A stretch of 64,000 bases of DNA from positions 3,534,001-3,598,000 of the forward strand of contig NC_016474.1 of assembly GCF_000226095.1 (NCBI RefSeq). The letters are read 5' to 3'. The translations under genes and the position numbers were made by a program. Below the pieces are notes generated by a model. That model saw nothing but the letters and a program-made list of their open reading frames with translations, made no database searches and was not told the DNA's origin. Each line of letters opens with the position of its first letter. Within the stretch, counting starts at the first letter, position 1. Positions 43,975-57,094 of the stretch are shown piece after piece. This stretch comes from Thermothelomyces thermophilus ATCC 42464 (taxonomy: Eukaryota > Ascomycota > Sordariomycetes > Sordariales > Chaetomiaceae).

Positions 43975-46900
43975 TTATAAAAAGCCAGATTCGGCCAAGA
44001 CCCTACAAGAGTAAAGATTACGTTAGCATTGACCACAGTCTGGCAACAGGTACCGGAAGCCACCGGGCGGTTTGCCTACCTGACAATCTTCTCGTCTTCT
44101 CGTTCCCTTGGCTCGATCTGCAAGCTCTTGTCGTACATCTCGTGCACGTCGCCGGCAGCTTGCATGTTACTCAGAATGTAATCCTGCAGCTCCGGTACGG
44201 GCTGCAGAGAGTAGCCTACGTTCTGGTATTGCTGGATGTCGCGGATAACCTCGGCTGTTTTTGCCCGCTTGGCAAAGTTGATGAGGTTCGTCTTCTTGAT
44301 GACGGACGGAATGCCGTCTTCGATGAACGTGAGATCCGTCAGGTAGACGCCTAAAGCGTGGCACGTCAGTCAACGTCGAGATCTGGATATCCGAGATTTG
44401 ACCCGAGAGCCTTGGCCTACCGAAGAAGGGGATACACGGAGGGTTTGCGGCATGAAGTGTTTCCCTGTACTCGCCGAAGTTCTTGGTGCTACCCATCAGC
44501 TTCCGCATGGTCTCGAGAGTGCTGTTGACGCGCGCCGGGACCTGGTCCCATGTGCGCTTTAGTCGAGCAATGGGTGCGGTGCCCAATGCCGAGATGATGG
44601 ATGTCAACGTGGAGAAGTTGTTCAACGACCGGCATTTCTGTGTCCCGCAGTTAGCCATCTATTCTCGAGGCAACGCCTTATCCTGCATGATGGGGAAGGG
44701 AAGATAAAGAAAAAAAAAAGGGGGGGTGGTTACATCAGCGACTGAGACGAAGTGCTTGATGACGACGACACGCTTTCTGATGTCGGTCTGTGACAGAATC
44801 ATCTCGGCCACCCAATTGGTCATCTGATTGGAGTGTAGAATGAGCGCCTTGACGTTGGGCGCCGGCTCCGGTTCCCCTTCGGCGACCTTCTTTTGCCACG
44901 TCTTGTTCAGACACTCGGTCGACTTGATCTTGGAGTACAACCGTGACTCGATGATGGTGAGCTGGCGGGCAAACTCGAGAACGTCAATGTCGAGGAACTT
45001 GAGCTTCTTCATGTTCTTAGGCATGATGGGCGGTGGGGTGTTCTGGTTGACCGTCTGAACCATCCGTCGCCCGCCCAAGTCTTTGCCGTTCAATCGTTGG
45101 TCGAGGATCGCCATCAGAGGGCCCGACCCGGGTGTCTCGGCCGTCTTGATCGTGTCTCTGGCAAAGTTATACATGTCGCGGATGAGCTGCTTCGTCTCCT
45201 CGTTATAGTCCTCCATCCAGAAGGTGTCGAGCCAGCTCTTCATAATATTGACGACGCGGAAACGGATCGGGCGCAGCTTCCTGTCTCTCCAGATCTCGTA
45301 ATCGGCCGGCGACAGGCCTTCAGGCGGCTGGGTAGTAAACCTCTTGACCAGCATCTCGAACAACTCCCGCGCAGTTGTAAAAGACCGGTAGGTCAGGAGG
45401 AAGGTGCTGTTGAAGTTGGCGTCCAACTTGTCGTGGCGGGTCAGCTGCTCCACCAGAGCAATCAGAGATCCGCCCTTCACAGCTGGCGGCGTGACTTTCA
45501 GATCCCAGGACAGGTCGCTCTCGTAATCCAACTTCAGGAAATCTGGGGTATCCTCGACCACAGGCGGCGGCACCGGTTCTGGGTCTTCTCCGAAGAACCG
45601 TTTCATCTTTGAGGGATCGCCCTTTCTGAGGTTGCTGGGAGGGAGCGTCTCGCCGTCGTATGAATGCGACCCAATCGGCAGTCCTGGCCTCGAGAAGCCC
45701 CGGGAATCCGAGCGCTGATGTGGCCGTTCGTAGGGCATGGTCTCCATCCTTCTCAATGGTTCACGCTGCATCACCTCCTCGCGCAGGTGCATCTCTTGCT
45801 GTTGGATGACCATGGCAACCTGTTCGAAAAGTAGCTGGAGCGAGAAGCCGACGTGGGAAGAGTTCGTCTCCAGAGCCCGCGCACACTGCCTGACGTACTC
45901 AAGCCTCTCCTCTAGGGCCTGGCCCCGGACCTCGGACCACTCATCAGCCAGCGGCCCGGCGACGGCTTGGCAGCCCAAGAGCAGGTCCGAGATGTTGTCG
46001 TAGAGGCTCTGCTTGTTGGTGCTGAAATCGGTGAGCTGCGGCGTCTGGAAGCTATTGCCGAGCAAGGACAGATCGATCGATTCGATCATGGCGATCCAGG
46101 GCCTGAACACGTCCAAGACCTTGCCTGCGGCAGCACACACGTTGTTACCAATCACCTCATGCTTGTAGGGGGTCACCAGCTTGTCGGTAACCAGGAGGTT
46201 CTTCTCCAGCTCGCGGATGCTCGACACCAGCATCCGCTTGAGCTCGTCCAGGCGCTCAAGAAGCTCGCCGTCCAGGATGGCGGTGGGCTCCACGACGCCT
46301 TCCTCATCATCGAGGAAATTGGAGGTGATTGGGTCGCGTGGACTCAAGCCGTTGTTTTGCCAACTCCCACCGGTGCTTGAGCCGATGACAAACCCGGGGA
46401 ACAGCCGTGGGATCTCCTCGCCGCGCTGCTGCCGCGCTACTTCGACAAAGCTGAACACGCCCAAAAGGACGCCATCGGCTTCTTGCAAGCATTTCTGAAC
46501 AGATTCGGCATTTGGCCAGTCGGCAGCCGCGATATGGGAAGAGATGACGAGCTTGGAGAACTTGGACATCATGTCTCGGAAATGGGGATAGAGGGCCTTG
46601 TTGGTGGAGATGATGGACGGCTGTCCGGAATGGTTGTCCGTCGTGCCCGAGCCGGCGGCGAGAAGGAGACGCAAGTGGTCCGAGATATCTTCCGCTCGTG
46701 CCACATACTCTGCCCTGTTGCCGCTCTCAACGGCCTGGCGATATCGGTCTACCGACTTTTTCATGTTCGTGACGAGCCGACTCCAGGTCAGGGGCGGGGT
46801 AGAACCGTCGTCGAAGAAGGAGCGCGGGATCGTCGCAGCCGTGGGCAGATTGAACGCAGAGCTGGTGAAGGAAGTAGACGCTCCTACCATGGGAGTCTGG

Positions 46901-47766
46901 AGATGGTTGCCGTTGGCATATGTCTCGCTGCGTCCTCTAGTCCCTGCGGGATGGCCATTCATCGAGTCCATCGAGGTAGCCGGCGAAAGACCGTCTCTTC
47001 CGCTGGGTCGGCGAGCCCTGGACGCCGGGCCGCGTGCTGCTGCGTTCATCAGAGCTTCGCCCTCCAACTCGGATGCCGAATTCACATCGGATTCCTCTTC
47101 TTCCTCCTGGGTCAGGCCCCTCGCGATCAGCTCGGGTGGCGGTCTCGTCCTGTCCGGCACGCTAACGTTCATGCGATCTCGAGGGCCCGTCTCGTTGAGC
47201 GACGAGGGAGATTCGAGGGGCAGCTCCATGCTACTCTCGCCCGTCATGGTGTTGTAGTAGAAGAGCCTGCCGTCCGGCGTGGCCTGCGGGATCCAGAAGT
47301 CGGCTCTGGAACGGTCGCCGTCGGCCCCCTCGAGCGGGAGCCCTTCGGATTCGTCATGGTCGGAACCGTCGTCATCGTCGATGCCCTCTTCGTAGGCCTC
47401 CTGCTCGTCATTCTCGTCATCCAGTCGCTCGGTTTCACCGCCGTCTACCCCCTCGGGTAGCTCGTCCGGACTTGTGATGATTTGGCAGTAGTTGCTCGGG
47501 AACCAGCCTCTGACGCCGTTGATCACGCCGTCCCACCAACCGCTCTCCAACCTGGTGATGACCTGGATTATATCGCCTTCGTGGAAGCTCAAGCTTGTCC
47601 TGTCGTCGGCCTCGTAGTCGTAGAGCGCGCGCACGTACATTGTGCCGGGCGGCGCCGAGCCGACAATGCCGTTCATGGCGGAGGACGTCTCTGCGGAGTA
47701 GTACGAGGAAGCGGTCGACGCGTGTTGACTCTGTACTGCCGACACAGGCGTCTGCGTCATTAGCAT
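43975..47766 (-). CDS. cdc25: Ras guanine-nucleotide exchange factor, CDC25 type (SH3-WW-RasGEF)
   Basis: This protein activates Ras by GDP/GTP exchange at the plasma membrane, upstream of cAMP/PKA and MAPK signalling. Exons 47766-44734, 44637-44421, 44350-44080 and 44002-43975 give 1182 aa; introns are 70-96 nt and phases agree. The terminal coding exon is only 28 nt and adds VLAESGFL, the usual end of fungal Cdc25 proteins; reading on from exon 3 would hit a stop at once. Domains: SH3 (about residues 43-98, ALYDY at 47-51, GWWDGVINGVRGWFPSNY), a WW-like domain (about 152-185, TPDGRLFYYNTMTGES, with the second Trp replaced by Met), RasGEF_N (about 755-890) and the RasGEF catalytic domain (about 930-1160: NQMTNWVAEMIL, NFSTLTSIISAL, PPCIPFFGVYLTDLTFIED). 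The start is the only good ATG before the SH3, but an upstream exon cannot be excluded. Confidence 0.94.
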
Positions 47767-50700
47767 GTTGAGGTGATCGCCAGGGCGCGCAGCAGCGACA
47801 TGGACGAGTGCGCGAGTCGGAGGCCGATCGTTTCCTCAAGCCTGCGACCCCTCGCCCAGGGATGGATGCTGTTGGGCTCGCGCGTTGCCAGTCGCCGAAG
47901 TGCGAAGCTGGGCTTTGCTCGAAGCGTCGACGAAGGCGTCCTAATTTCGCAACAGTCCGTGGAAGCGACCACTCACGAGATAGCGAAACCGAGGGTTGAG
48001 AGAGATGCAGCGGGTGTTGCTCCTGGGTGGGCACTAGCGAACCTTGTAAAGCCACGAAAAGAGCTGTAACTTAGTGGGCGATATGACTGGTCGGCTGGGG
48101 CTGGTGGTCTGGGCGTCAGGAGGTCGCAAGAGGGGAGGGAGGGGGGAGAGGGTTCAATTCGCCCAATTTCTGACCTCGAAAGGCGGGCCGCTGGGAAGGA
48201 TCCACTAACTCTTCAGTGCGCCTCTCTCCCCGCAGAGTGTCTCCCTGCGCGAATCAAAACGCTATGGTTGCTGAATGATCGCCTGATCACACGCTCCGTC
48301 AATGTTAATGAAGACTAGTGTACGGGCATCCGGATAAACAGTCCCAAGCAAGGTCTTGCCTGCGTATGATTGCCAGGAGAGCAGTGCGAGCCCCAAGGGC
48401 TCCGGTGATGCGCAGACGGTCCGTTCGTCGGCCCCAGCTCCAGACTCCCCACCTAGTGGAATCCTGCTTGGGCGGGGTGGGACGGGGCAAGGGTGCACCG
48501 GGCTACAAACGCTGTATCGAGTAGTACTGTACGCACTACGATATTCGACACTGCGGCAGCGCACATTGTGTGTCCCAATATAGGTAGGTATACTTGTTAG
48601 TTACAGGCAGTGTGGAAAGGTTTCCGTTGGGGGGGACTTTAGGGGCTTGACAACCCGTTCATGCCCGCAACGCGATCATGGTACAGTAATAGAACAGGGC
48701 TTTGTGTAGCGAGTACGGAACTTGAAGTGGTATCCTCTAGTTACTCCGTAGAACCTTAGTGTACCTTCCTTCGTCGCTTGATTCCAGAAGAACCGAACGG
48801 CCTCATTCGGTTACCATCACCCCCACAAACGATCATGAAGCCGCAACCTACAAGCCACTCTCACCTGTGTGCTGCAACCACACTGTTGCACATAACGTTA
48901 TGCCTTGTGCGGTCCTGCCCGTTGCGATCAATCCCCGCCCCTCCTCCCTCCGGTGCTAACGTCTTCCAGGGCCCCATCCGCGCAGCATACGATGGGACTG
49001 CACCGAAAGGTCGAGGCCGGGCCCCTCCGCCGGCTGTCTGTAACGTACTGCGTAAGCCGTTATACTGTATTTCCGTACAGAGTACGCAGCACTGAATACA
49101 GCAATACCTGAGGCTCCGTAGATCGTATCAAGACCAAGTAATCCGTATACAAGTTGGCGGGAAGCCTACAATGGAACTCGTTCGGAACTTCATTAGCAAG
49201 TCACCAGCGAAAGATGGCAAATGTCCGTGACACACATGCGCGATACACTACAGCCTCGCAGTACAAGTTGAATCATTCCATACGGTGTCCTATCTCCATA
49301 TTCAAGCACAGCTGGTTATGGCGAGAACCATGGATCCCCGGCCTTGGAGTAGGTTTCTCCTCCTTTCCATGCCACTCCCTTCGACACAGCAATCGATCTT
49401 CCCGTGCCTGGTCTCGAGTCATGTATTGTTGAAACCAAGACCAAAAAAAAAAAGGTTTGAGTGAAGACCAGAATAATGATGTCACTGCAGGAGTGTAGTA
49501 GAGAGCCATTTGTCACTCAATCTCCACCAAAAAGTCCGCCCAGCCAAAAACATTTTTGATACGTCTCCCCCCCTCCAGTAAGTCAGATGAGTGCAAATAA
49601 GGCGTACACCCTCTCTACATTGGCTCGAGTCAGACGGATGTACAGTACTATGCGTGTGTCGGTACATACGGAATACGGAGTGCTGGTAGTGTTGATGCGC
49701 GCCAGCTCAACCCCGCCTGTTTAGTCGGATTAACCAACTCCCAACCTACTGCGTTCATCGGCGGTTTATCAGCTACAAGGCAATAGATTTTTTTTTTTTT
49801 TTTTTTCAACTTGACGTCTCATCCATCAGCCTGGACCAAATCGCGTCTCTGTTTCTTCACGATATCGGTCGTTGGCGCAGGACTTCCACTCGGACTCTGG
49901 ACACCACCGATCTGAGCAAGACGTCACAGCGAATTTCCTTTCCACGTTTCTCAGCGACAGAGCGCCACGGCTCTAGCAGAGATGTATGTTGAAGTGGTCT
50001 CCGTCTACTCAGTAAGCACCCGACAGGTCCGAGTCCCGTGGCACCAGTCTCGAGTTCTGACAATGGCCAACACAGAATCGTATGGCAATCTCATTGCCCT
50101 CGTATTGTCGCTCTCCGTTGGACTGAAACAGGCGCGTCCCAAGCCGCGACCCTGAGAACCTGATAGAGCTCCCGTCGGTATCGTGCGACCTCGCCAGCAC
50201 ATGCTCATGAACAACGGGATGGCTCAGCTTTTCCTGATGAGCTGAGAAAGCCGTACCACGTTCGGATTGCCTTGCGATGCTTCAGCGCTGTCAGGACGGG
50301 GCCAGAGGCGGGGCACGAGCGTTAAAAAAAGCGGCCAGTTGAAAACACAACAATCACTCTGCTGGTCCTCCGTCGTCTAAAGGAGGTCAGAGGAACGAAC
50401 GAGGAAGAGACCATATAATCTATACACCACGCATCGGGCACCAAGAACATCAGCACGTGCTTCCGCAGGAGCGCGCCGTAAAGGGCCGTGGCATAACTCC
50501 CGGAAGACGAACATCGCCGTTCCCACCAAGTCTCGTGACCGGAGTTCCCGCCACCGGAGGGAAGAGGGATGGCGTTCCCTCGTCAACAACACGATACTTA
50601 CCGCCCGCCGCCAGCTGAGCGCCACGTGTACTCTAACCACCCCTGATGGATGTACTGCGTGTGTACACCCCTGACTGAGGCTAGGTCAGTTTGGGGCTCG

Positions 50701-53700
50701 ATGTCGACAGCGGTGTCTGCTTGGTAACAAACTCCCGAGGCTAGAACGGAAGCGAGCAAGGGCGAGCCACCGCCGTTTGGGAGCCAGAGTTACCTACCTG
50801 CATCAACCCGCCACTTGGCTTTTCTTCAAGGGAGGCAACCGGCGGGCGTTCCGAACAAGAGATCGTCCGATTTGCTCCCTTGACGCTACGGTACAATCAT
50901 GCGGTACGAAGTCCGGAGTTATGGACAGAGGATCTGAAGGTGCGGTGAAGCCCTGGTACATTCCGGAATCCACTAGCATGGCTCTTCACGACCAACCGAC
51001 GCTTGCTTCTTGACCCCTGACCGCGTGCTCGATAAGTCAGATAGTTATTGTCTGTGACGGCGCGCATGAAGAATCTGTCACTTCTGTTGCAATCGCCCGC
51101 CCAGAGACATCGACGATGAGACGCCCTCAGATCTGACACGAGACGCGAAGGCCAAATCCTGAGCATGAAGGATGATGGACAGGGTTAACGTTAGCGAGCA
51201 ACCTTGATGGGACCAATTTCCGATCCCTCGGCTTTGGGCCATGTGTCGAAAGGCTCGGATGTCACCCGGTTGGAGACGAGGTTCCACCCTTCCAGCTCCA
51301 TGCGAAACATGCGCTCGGTAGTGACACAGGAGGAGCGAATGAACACGTCCGTCGAGTCATCATGAGGTGGCGGACGACGAGCTATTGCAGTAGAGACTGG
51401 ACATTGGGGAACGGAGACCAAAGAGGTAGACGGGGAGGGAAAATAAGAAAACTAGAAGGTATCGGATCGGTACGGTGATCCACGGTGGTCTGGACAATGA
51501 ACCTCGATGGCCGCGCTCCGCCGGGAGCGCCGAGAACCAGGGGTTTGCTATGCCGTCCTTCTTCTTAAAACGCTTCTCCCGACCGGTTGGCCATTTCTGG
51601 CACCATAGTCGTCGAGTTTTGCGTGTACAACTGCGGTTGTGCCCCGACCGAGTCTGACTCCGGTTGGGTGGGATCACCGAGCTGGCTCCCTGTGCTTACT
51701 TGAGCAAGTGGACAGTTTTCCGTCTTTGTGGCTCAGCCTCTGCAGATGCAAGGGGGATGACCACCTTCCGGCCTTCCGAATTTTTCCCCTTGTCCAGGGT
51801 TGCTTATTGGCACCCGAAAATTCATCGTGTCCCGCCAACAGAAAGCAATTTGTGACCTGCAAAGAAGAAAAAAAAGAAAAGAGATAGGAGGGGCAATCAG
51901 CAGGTATCTCTGGAACCAGTAGCCATTGTCAGTAGCGTACTGTACATACCTTTCGGGACTATCACCAGCGCTTGTCAGTTTACTTTGTACGGTGCCATCA
52001 TCTGTTTTCTTGATCGCGAGATGGAGATGAGAACCACCCTCCCCACATCGCACGCTGCACAATGCGACGGGGAACGCGCACCGACTGGTTGCGGGTCCAC
52101 CGTTCTCTGCAATCAGTCTGCAAAGGGGAAGCAGCTCCCGTCCCCAAACGCACCGGGCTGCAACTTTGGTGCAGGTGGGGGAGGTGGGGCGGCTTCTCAA
52201 GTCCAAGTTATCGAAGGTTCCTTGGGAGGTTCCAGGTTGCATTCCCAGAAACGCCGGGAACCGCCACTGTGGCTAGCAGCCGGCTTCCCCTTCCGCCCCG
52301 GATAGCGCAATTTGCTGGCAGGCAGGCTGGCCGGCCACCGTGCACGCAATTCAAAAGGGGGAGGGGGCTGAGAAAATCTCTTCGCCTTGGCCAAACATGG
52401 GCGCCATGGCTGTCGTGGTGATAGATGTCATCAAACATTTCGGCATTTCTTTGTGTTTCGTTTAGTTATCAGCGCTGCCATGTCTGGCACGCAAGAGCTA
52501 CCCCTCCAATTGTCATGGATGAAGCTTGATCCTAAGTCGCGAGTTTCGATGGATTCAAAACATCCTCGGTCTGGTCGCCAAGACTCTTAAGCCTGACCGG
52601 TCGATCTCCACTCGAGTGGATCACAGAGCCCAGCTGCCACCGACCATGCAGTTGGAACCGAGGGAATCTGGGCGCCTGAAGCGCATGGGAACGCGTTGTA
52701 CATACGAGCTTGAAGTTGATGGCGGGATGAAGGGGGGAAGTGATGGGAGGGAGGAGGGGGAGGGGCAAAAGAAAGCAAGCCTCAGACCCCTCGGCTGGAG
52801 CGAACCCCGCCAATTTTTCTGGCCGATTTGCTGGTGCAGCGCCACGGGGTACAGTCGGGTAGTTTATCTCTGGATGAGGTGTATGTAGTATGTATAGTAC
52901 AGTACAGTAATCCGTACACATCTCTCGCGCTTCCGTCAGCGAAGCTGTGGTCACGGGAACAACCGCGAGTTGTTGATGTGGCATTCTGGACGTCGGCGCT
53001 CAGAGGATTGGCTGTGGTTGCCCGCTGCCGCAGCCCTACCTACGGCATTGCCGTGCATAGAGGTACCTCCACTCGTGGGCCTCCTGCTAATAAACAGCAC
53101 CGTCGAGAGACCGCTAATTTAGGGAGGCCTAGTGTAGACAAGGCAACGTGCTTGGACAGAGTGGACAGCTGTGTGAGGGTGGATGACCAAGGTTTCAGTT
53201 CGCTCGCTCGCGATGCCCCGCGATGACAGCGCAACGCTGCGAGGAGCGAGCAGACCCACAGCATCCCAAGCTCTTGCAGCTCCGAACTCCACTGCTCGTG
53301 GAGGCCAAAGTAAAGTCACCATGTGGCGGTCAGCGAGGCGCACTTACAAACACTCTGTTAGATACCCTTCTCGAAAACCGACCGTCGAGGAGTGGAATGT
53401 GCGAGGACGAAGAGCTGTTGTTTGCACAGCCGCGAAAATCCCGTGGTTGAGGGGCAGCTAGTCGAGGCGTCACAAGGTGTGTACTCAAAAAAAGCACTCG
53501 CCGTGGGCGGTACCAAGCTGAACGTGGCCAATTTCCGCGCCGTCAAACGCGAGGCCCGGAAGCTCCGTTCTCCAACGCGTTAGGATGAAAGGGGACGGCT
53601 GATAGGCAGCCCTCACAAATCAGGCGGCAGGCTTAGGATCGATACTTGTGCTGTTAATCCGGTCCTGCCCCGCGTAACCCCCTCTCTGCACCCCACCACT

Positions 53701-54551
53701 TTATGCCAGTACTTGCTCGAGACTTTCGGGGCCTGTCGATGGGAGACGTATGGCCCCTCGCCAAACACTCCAAAGTGCACAGCAAGCGCGCAGAAAACCG
53801 TTGTTGTCCCTCCTAAGACGTACTCGGTGCGACTCACCGCTCTCTCAAAGGACGGCTGCTGGGGGGAGCTGCCGCAAGCTCAAACGGTCACCCTGAGCGC
53901 AAAGTAGCTGACTGGTTGTCAATTCCCAACCACTTGGTGGGTCCGCCAGTGCTTCGTTCCTTCCCGGGCTCGACTGGGGACGCGAGCCGCTAGGCCATTT
54001 CGGGACAAAGCAAATTCGCACGCAGCCCGCTGGTCGCTGGGTGGTGTCACCCCCACCTGCATTGGCGGTTTCCCTTTTCCCCCTCCGCGAACCTCCGCAG
54101 CCCATTTTTCCCCTCTCGTCCCCCCTTCTTTCCCGCCGTCAGCGGTTTCGAAAACCCCTCCCACTTTTCACTTTCACTCCCACCACAGTTCATTGATCAA
54201 CACCGCGCTTGTGCAAGAGGTCTTTGCTCTTTGCAGCAAGACACCAACCCGATCCCATTTGGCGCAGAGTCGCCTTGTTTAACCCCTCTCGTCGGCATCG
54301 ATTTCCATGATCATATCACAAATGAGCAGCTTCACGACCAAGAGTCCGCAAGACACACTTTAAGTCCCACGGGAGCGCGCGAGCGAGCGAGGAGTCAGGC
54401 GATCTCAACTATCGTTCTGTGAGGAGGGTTCGTTCCAACACCACTTCCGAGTTCTGCTGTCATTGTCGCCATCGCCATCAAGCCGCCTTGCAGCCAGCCG
54501 GTTTCTCTTTGTAGCCCGCTCGACGTGCAGACGCGACCATAATAGTCCAAG
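47767..54551. other. 6.8-kb intergenic region between CDC25 and the C2H2 factor
   Basis: This is a long spacer between two divergent genes. I found no credible coding gene in it: open frames are short, lack domains and differ in codon use from the neighbouring genes. The last 600 bp (about 53960-54551) are C/T-rich, probably the leader of the transcription factor. Scattered TACTCCGTA-type motifs (about 48745, 49665-49682), an 18-base T run (about 49790-49806) and several ATG triplets in the presumed leader are seen. Confidence 0.5.
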
Positions 54552-57094
54552 ATGCCTGGTGCAAGCGTGGCGGTAATGCCAGCCTCGGCTGCATCAACAC
54601 CGGCTACCCGGAAGACCTCACTCGCCCCAGAGAGAAAGTACAAGTGCCAGTTTTGCAACAGGGCCTTTAGCAGGAGCGAGCACAGGAGCAGGCATGAGCG
54701 ATCTCGTACGTCGAGCTTCCCCCCTTGTTCACGCCGCCTCTGGGCAATCCAGGCTGACCCATCGATTTAGACACCAAAGAGCGGCCGTTCAAGTGCATGA
54801 AGTGCCGTAGCACTTTCGTGCGACGCGATCTACTTCTCCGCCACGACCGTACCGTCCATGCCAAAGACGGAGGTGTTCCCCTCCACAGCGATGGCAAGCG
54901 TCGCGGCGGCCCCAAGACGGCCAGACCTGCTAGCGGCCCTTCTAAATCGGCCATCGCCATCGATACTTCAACCCTCGAGCAGATTGAAGCTAGCAGCGAC
55001 GGCGTCTTCGACGTCGAGACCGCAGCCATGCTTGTTGCTGACCTGCACCAGAAGGCGACCGCGGCGGCCAAGGCGAACGGTCACTACGACGGCAACTCGA
55101 GCATGTCCTTCTCACAGAACGAGTCGGCGATGATGGAGCCCTCGGTCACGTACCCCAACGGCGCGATCGGCCTGCCGCAGTGGGAAGGCTTCGTGTCCCA
55201 GGAGCACAAGGCGCACTCGGTCAGCTCGGCTGCTTCGACATCGTTCGATTCCCAGAACACCAGCCAGCTGCGTTCTCTTGCTGGACAGAACGCCAACGTA
55301 ATGGCTCCGGGGCTGCAGGCGCTCGTCAACTCGCTCCCTCCTTCAGCCGCAGGCACTCCTGCCCCTCAGTCGCCCTTCCAGGCCCAGCGCAGCCATACGC
55401 CGGCCGACGCGTCCCAGCAGCCTTCCTCAGGCTTCAAGGCTCCTCAGATTCACGGTGACGAGGAACGGAACATGGTCCTTGACAATATCCGCAACAGCGA
55501 TAGAGAGCACGCCATCCCTGAGGGCTTCCGCGTTCCCAACCTGCCCTCCTTGAACCGGTATCTGGCTACCTACTTCGGCCTGTTCCACCATCACCTGCCG
55601 TTTCTGCACCCGGCTTCCTTCGAGCCGACCCGGGTCTCGCCAGCGCTGCTTCTCGCTGTCCTTTCCATCGGCGCCCTGTACGCGTTTGACCAAGAGCAGG
55701 CCTACATGCTCCACATTGGGTCCAAGGTGTTGGTCAATCAGTTCCTGCAGAACAAGGAGAACTTTAGCTCCCGAAAGTGCCCCCTCTGGACGATGCAGAG
55801 CTCGCTTCTGAACATGATCTTTGCCAGCTGGAGCGGCGATCCCAAGGGCCTCGAATGGGCATGCTCGATCAAGAGCTTGCTCGCCAACATGGTTGCAGGA
55901 AACCGTTACGAACTGAAGCTTCGACAGGAAGCTCGCGAGGGTCGCGCCCCGACCCGTGCCGAGTGGGTCGAAGACGAAGGTTGCCGTCGTACATACTACG
56001 CCGTCTACATCTTCTTCGGTTTGTTGACGTTGACCTACAACCACACGCCGGCCATGAGCTTTAACGAGTTCGAGGATCTCGAGCTCCCGTCCACCGAGGG
56101 TCTGTGGAACATGAAGGTCTCGGAGGATGCCTGGCAAGATCACCTCAAGGTGTCGCGCAGCGTCACCTTCATGATGGCCCACGACAACCTGTTCCAGGGC
56201 GAGACGCTCAAGTATAGCGCCTTTGCGACTCGCGTCATGATCAACGCGCTCTTCCTCGAGGTCTGGTATCACAAGCGCAGCCCCGAGGCGCTGCAGGACG
56301 TGGTGACCGAGTACAAGCTGCGGCTTGCCCTGGAGACGTGGGAGAAGTCCCTCGACCTCTGCGAGCCCGAGGCTTTCTCGGTGCCGCTGAGCGCGCCTCA
56401 CAAGGGTCACCCTCTGCTCTTCAACGCGAAGGCCATGTTCCGCAACGCTCGGGCCCGGCTCGAGGTGGACCTGAAGACGGTTCAGGAGGCGCTGCGATAC
56501 CACGACTCGTACGAGGTCGCCGCGGCCATGTCGAACTCGAGGGATCGCGTCAAGCGCTCGAGCGAGATGCTCAAGGTGATTCAGGAGTGCTACGACTGCA
56601 TCGAGACGGCGGTTCTGCAAGGCGTCCGCTGGGTGGCCCGCACGTCGCCGACGAACTGGAGCATCGAACACCCGCTGTGCGGTATGGATCTCATGATCAT
56701 CCTCAGCTTGTGGCTGTATCGTCTGGAACATGACGAAGAACCGGCCACCGAGGAGGAGTTGGTCATGTACAACCGTATCCGCCAGCTGTTCGACAAGGAT
56801 CTCGATGAGACTTACGTGACCCACCTGAGTTCTGTCGTGGCCCGTCTCTGGGGCTCAATGCTGGACGAGGTGGTTGTCTGGGGGTAAGTTGCAACTCTAC
56901 TCTCTCCTCCACACACAAATAAAGAATATTTCATGCTGACAGACTTGGGTAACAGCATCACTCGGCTGATGGGTGAATCCTTCCGTCTCCACTCGCAGGC
57001 CTTGATCGGCTATGTGGACGATGTTGCTGCCTCCCCGAGCGTCTCGACGCCGTCTATGACTTCTCAGGGTGCGGACGAGGACAGCGTGTATTAA
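54552..57094 (+). CDS. C2H2 zinc-finger transcription factor with fungal-specific TF domain
   Basis: Exons 54552-54705, 54771-56883 and 56956-57094 give 801 aa; introns are 65 and 72 nt. Two adjacent C2H2 fingers lie near the N-terminus: Cys32, Cys35, His48, His52 and Cys60, Cys63, His76, His81, linked by the classical TKERPFK sequence. The first intron falls inside the codon of His52, the last zinc ligand of finger 1. A Ser/Pro/Gln-rich linker follows, then a fungal-specific transcription factor domain (about residues 255-600) with YFGLFHHHLPFLHPASF and LLLAVLSIGALYAF. This finger-plus-Fungal_trans layout is that of Adr1/Klf1-like regulators of filamentous fungi. The target genes are unknown and I do not assign a symbol. 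The C-terminus ends in a short acidic tail (GADEDSVY) on the last exon. Confidence 0.9.

Noticed and set aside
55427-56824. 465-codon open frame on the minus strand
   Set aside because: It is antisense to the transcription factor exon. GC-rich third positions keep the reverse frame open, and it has no domain.
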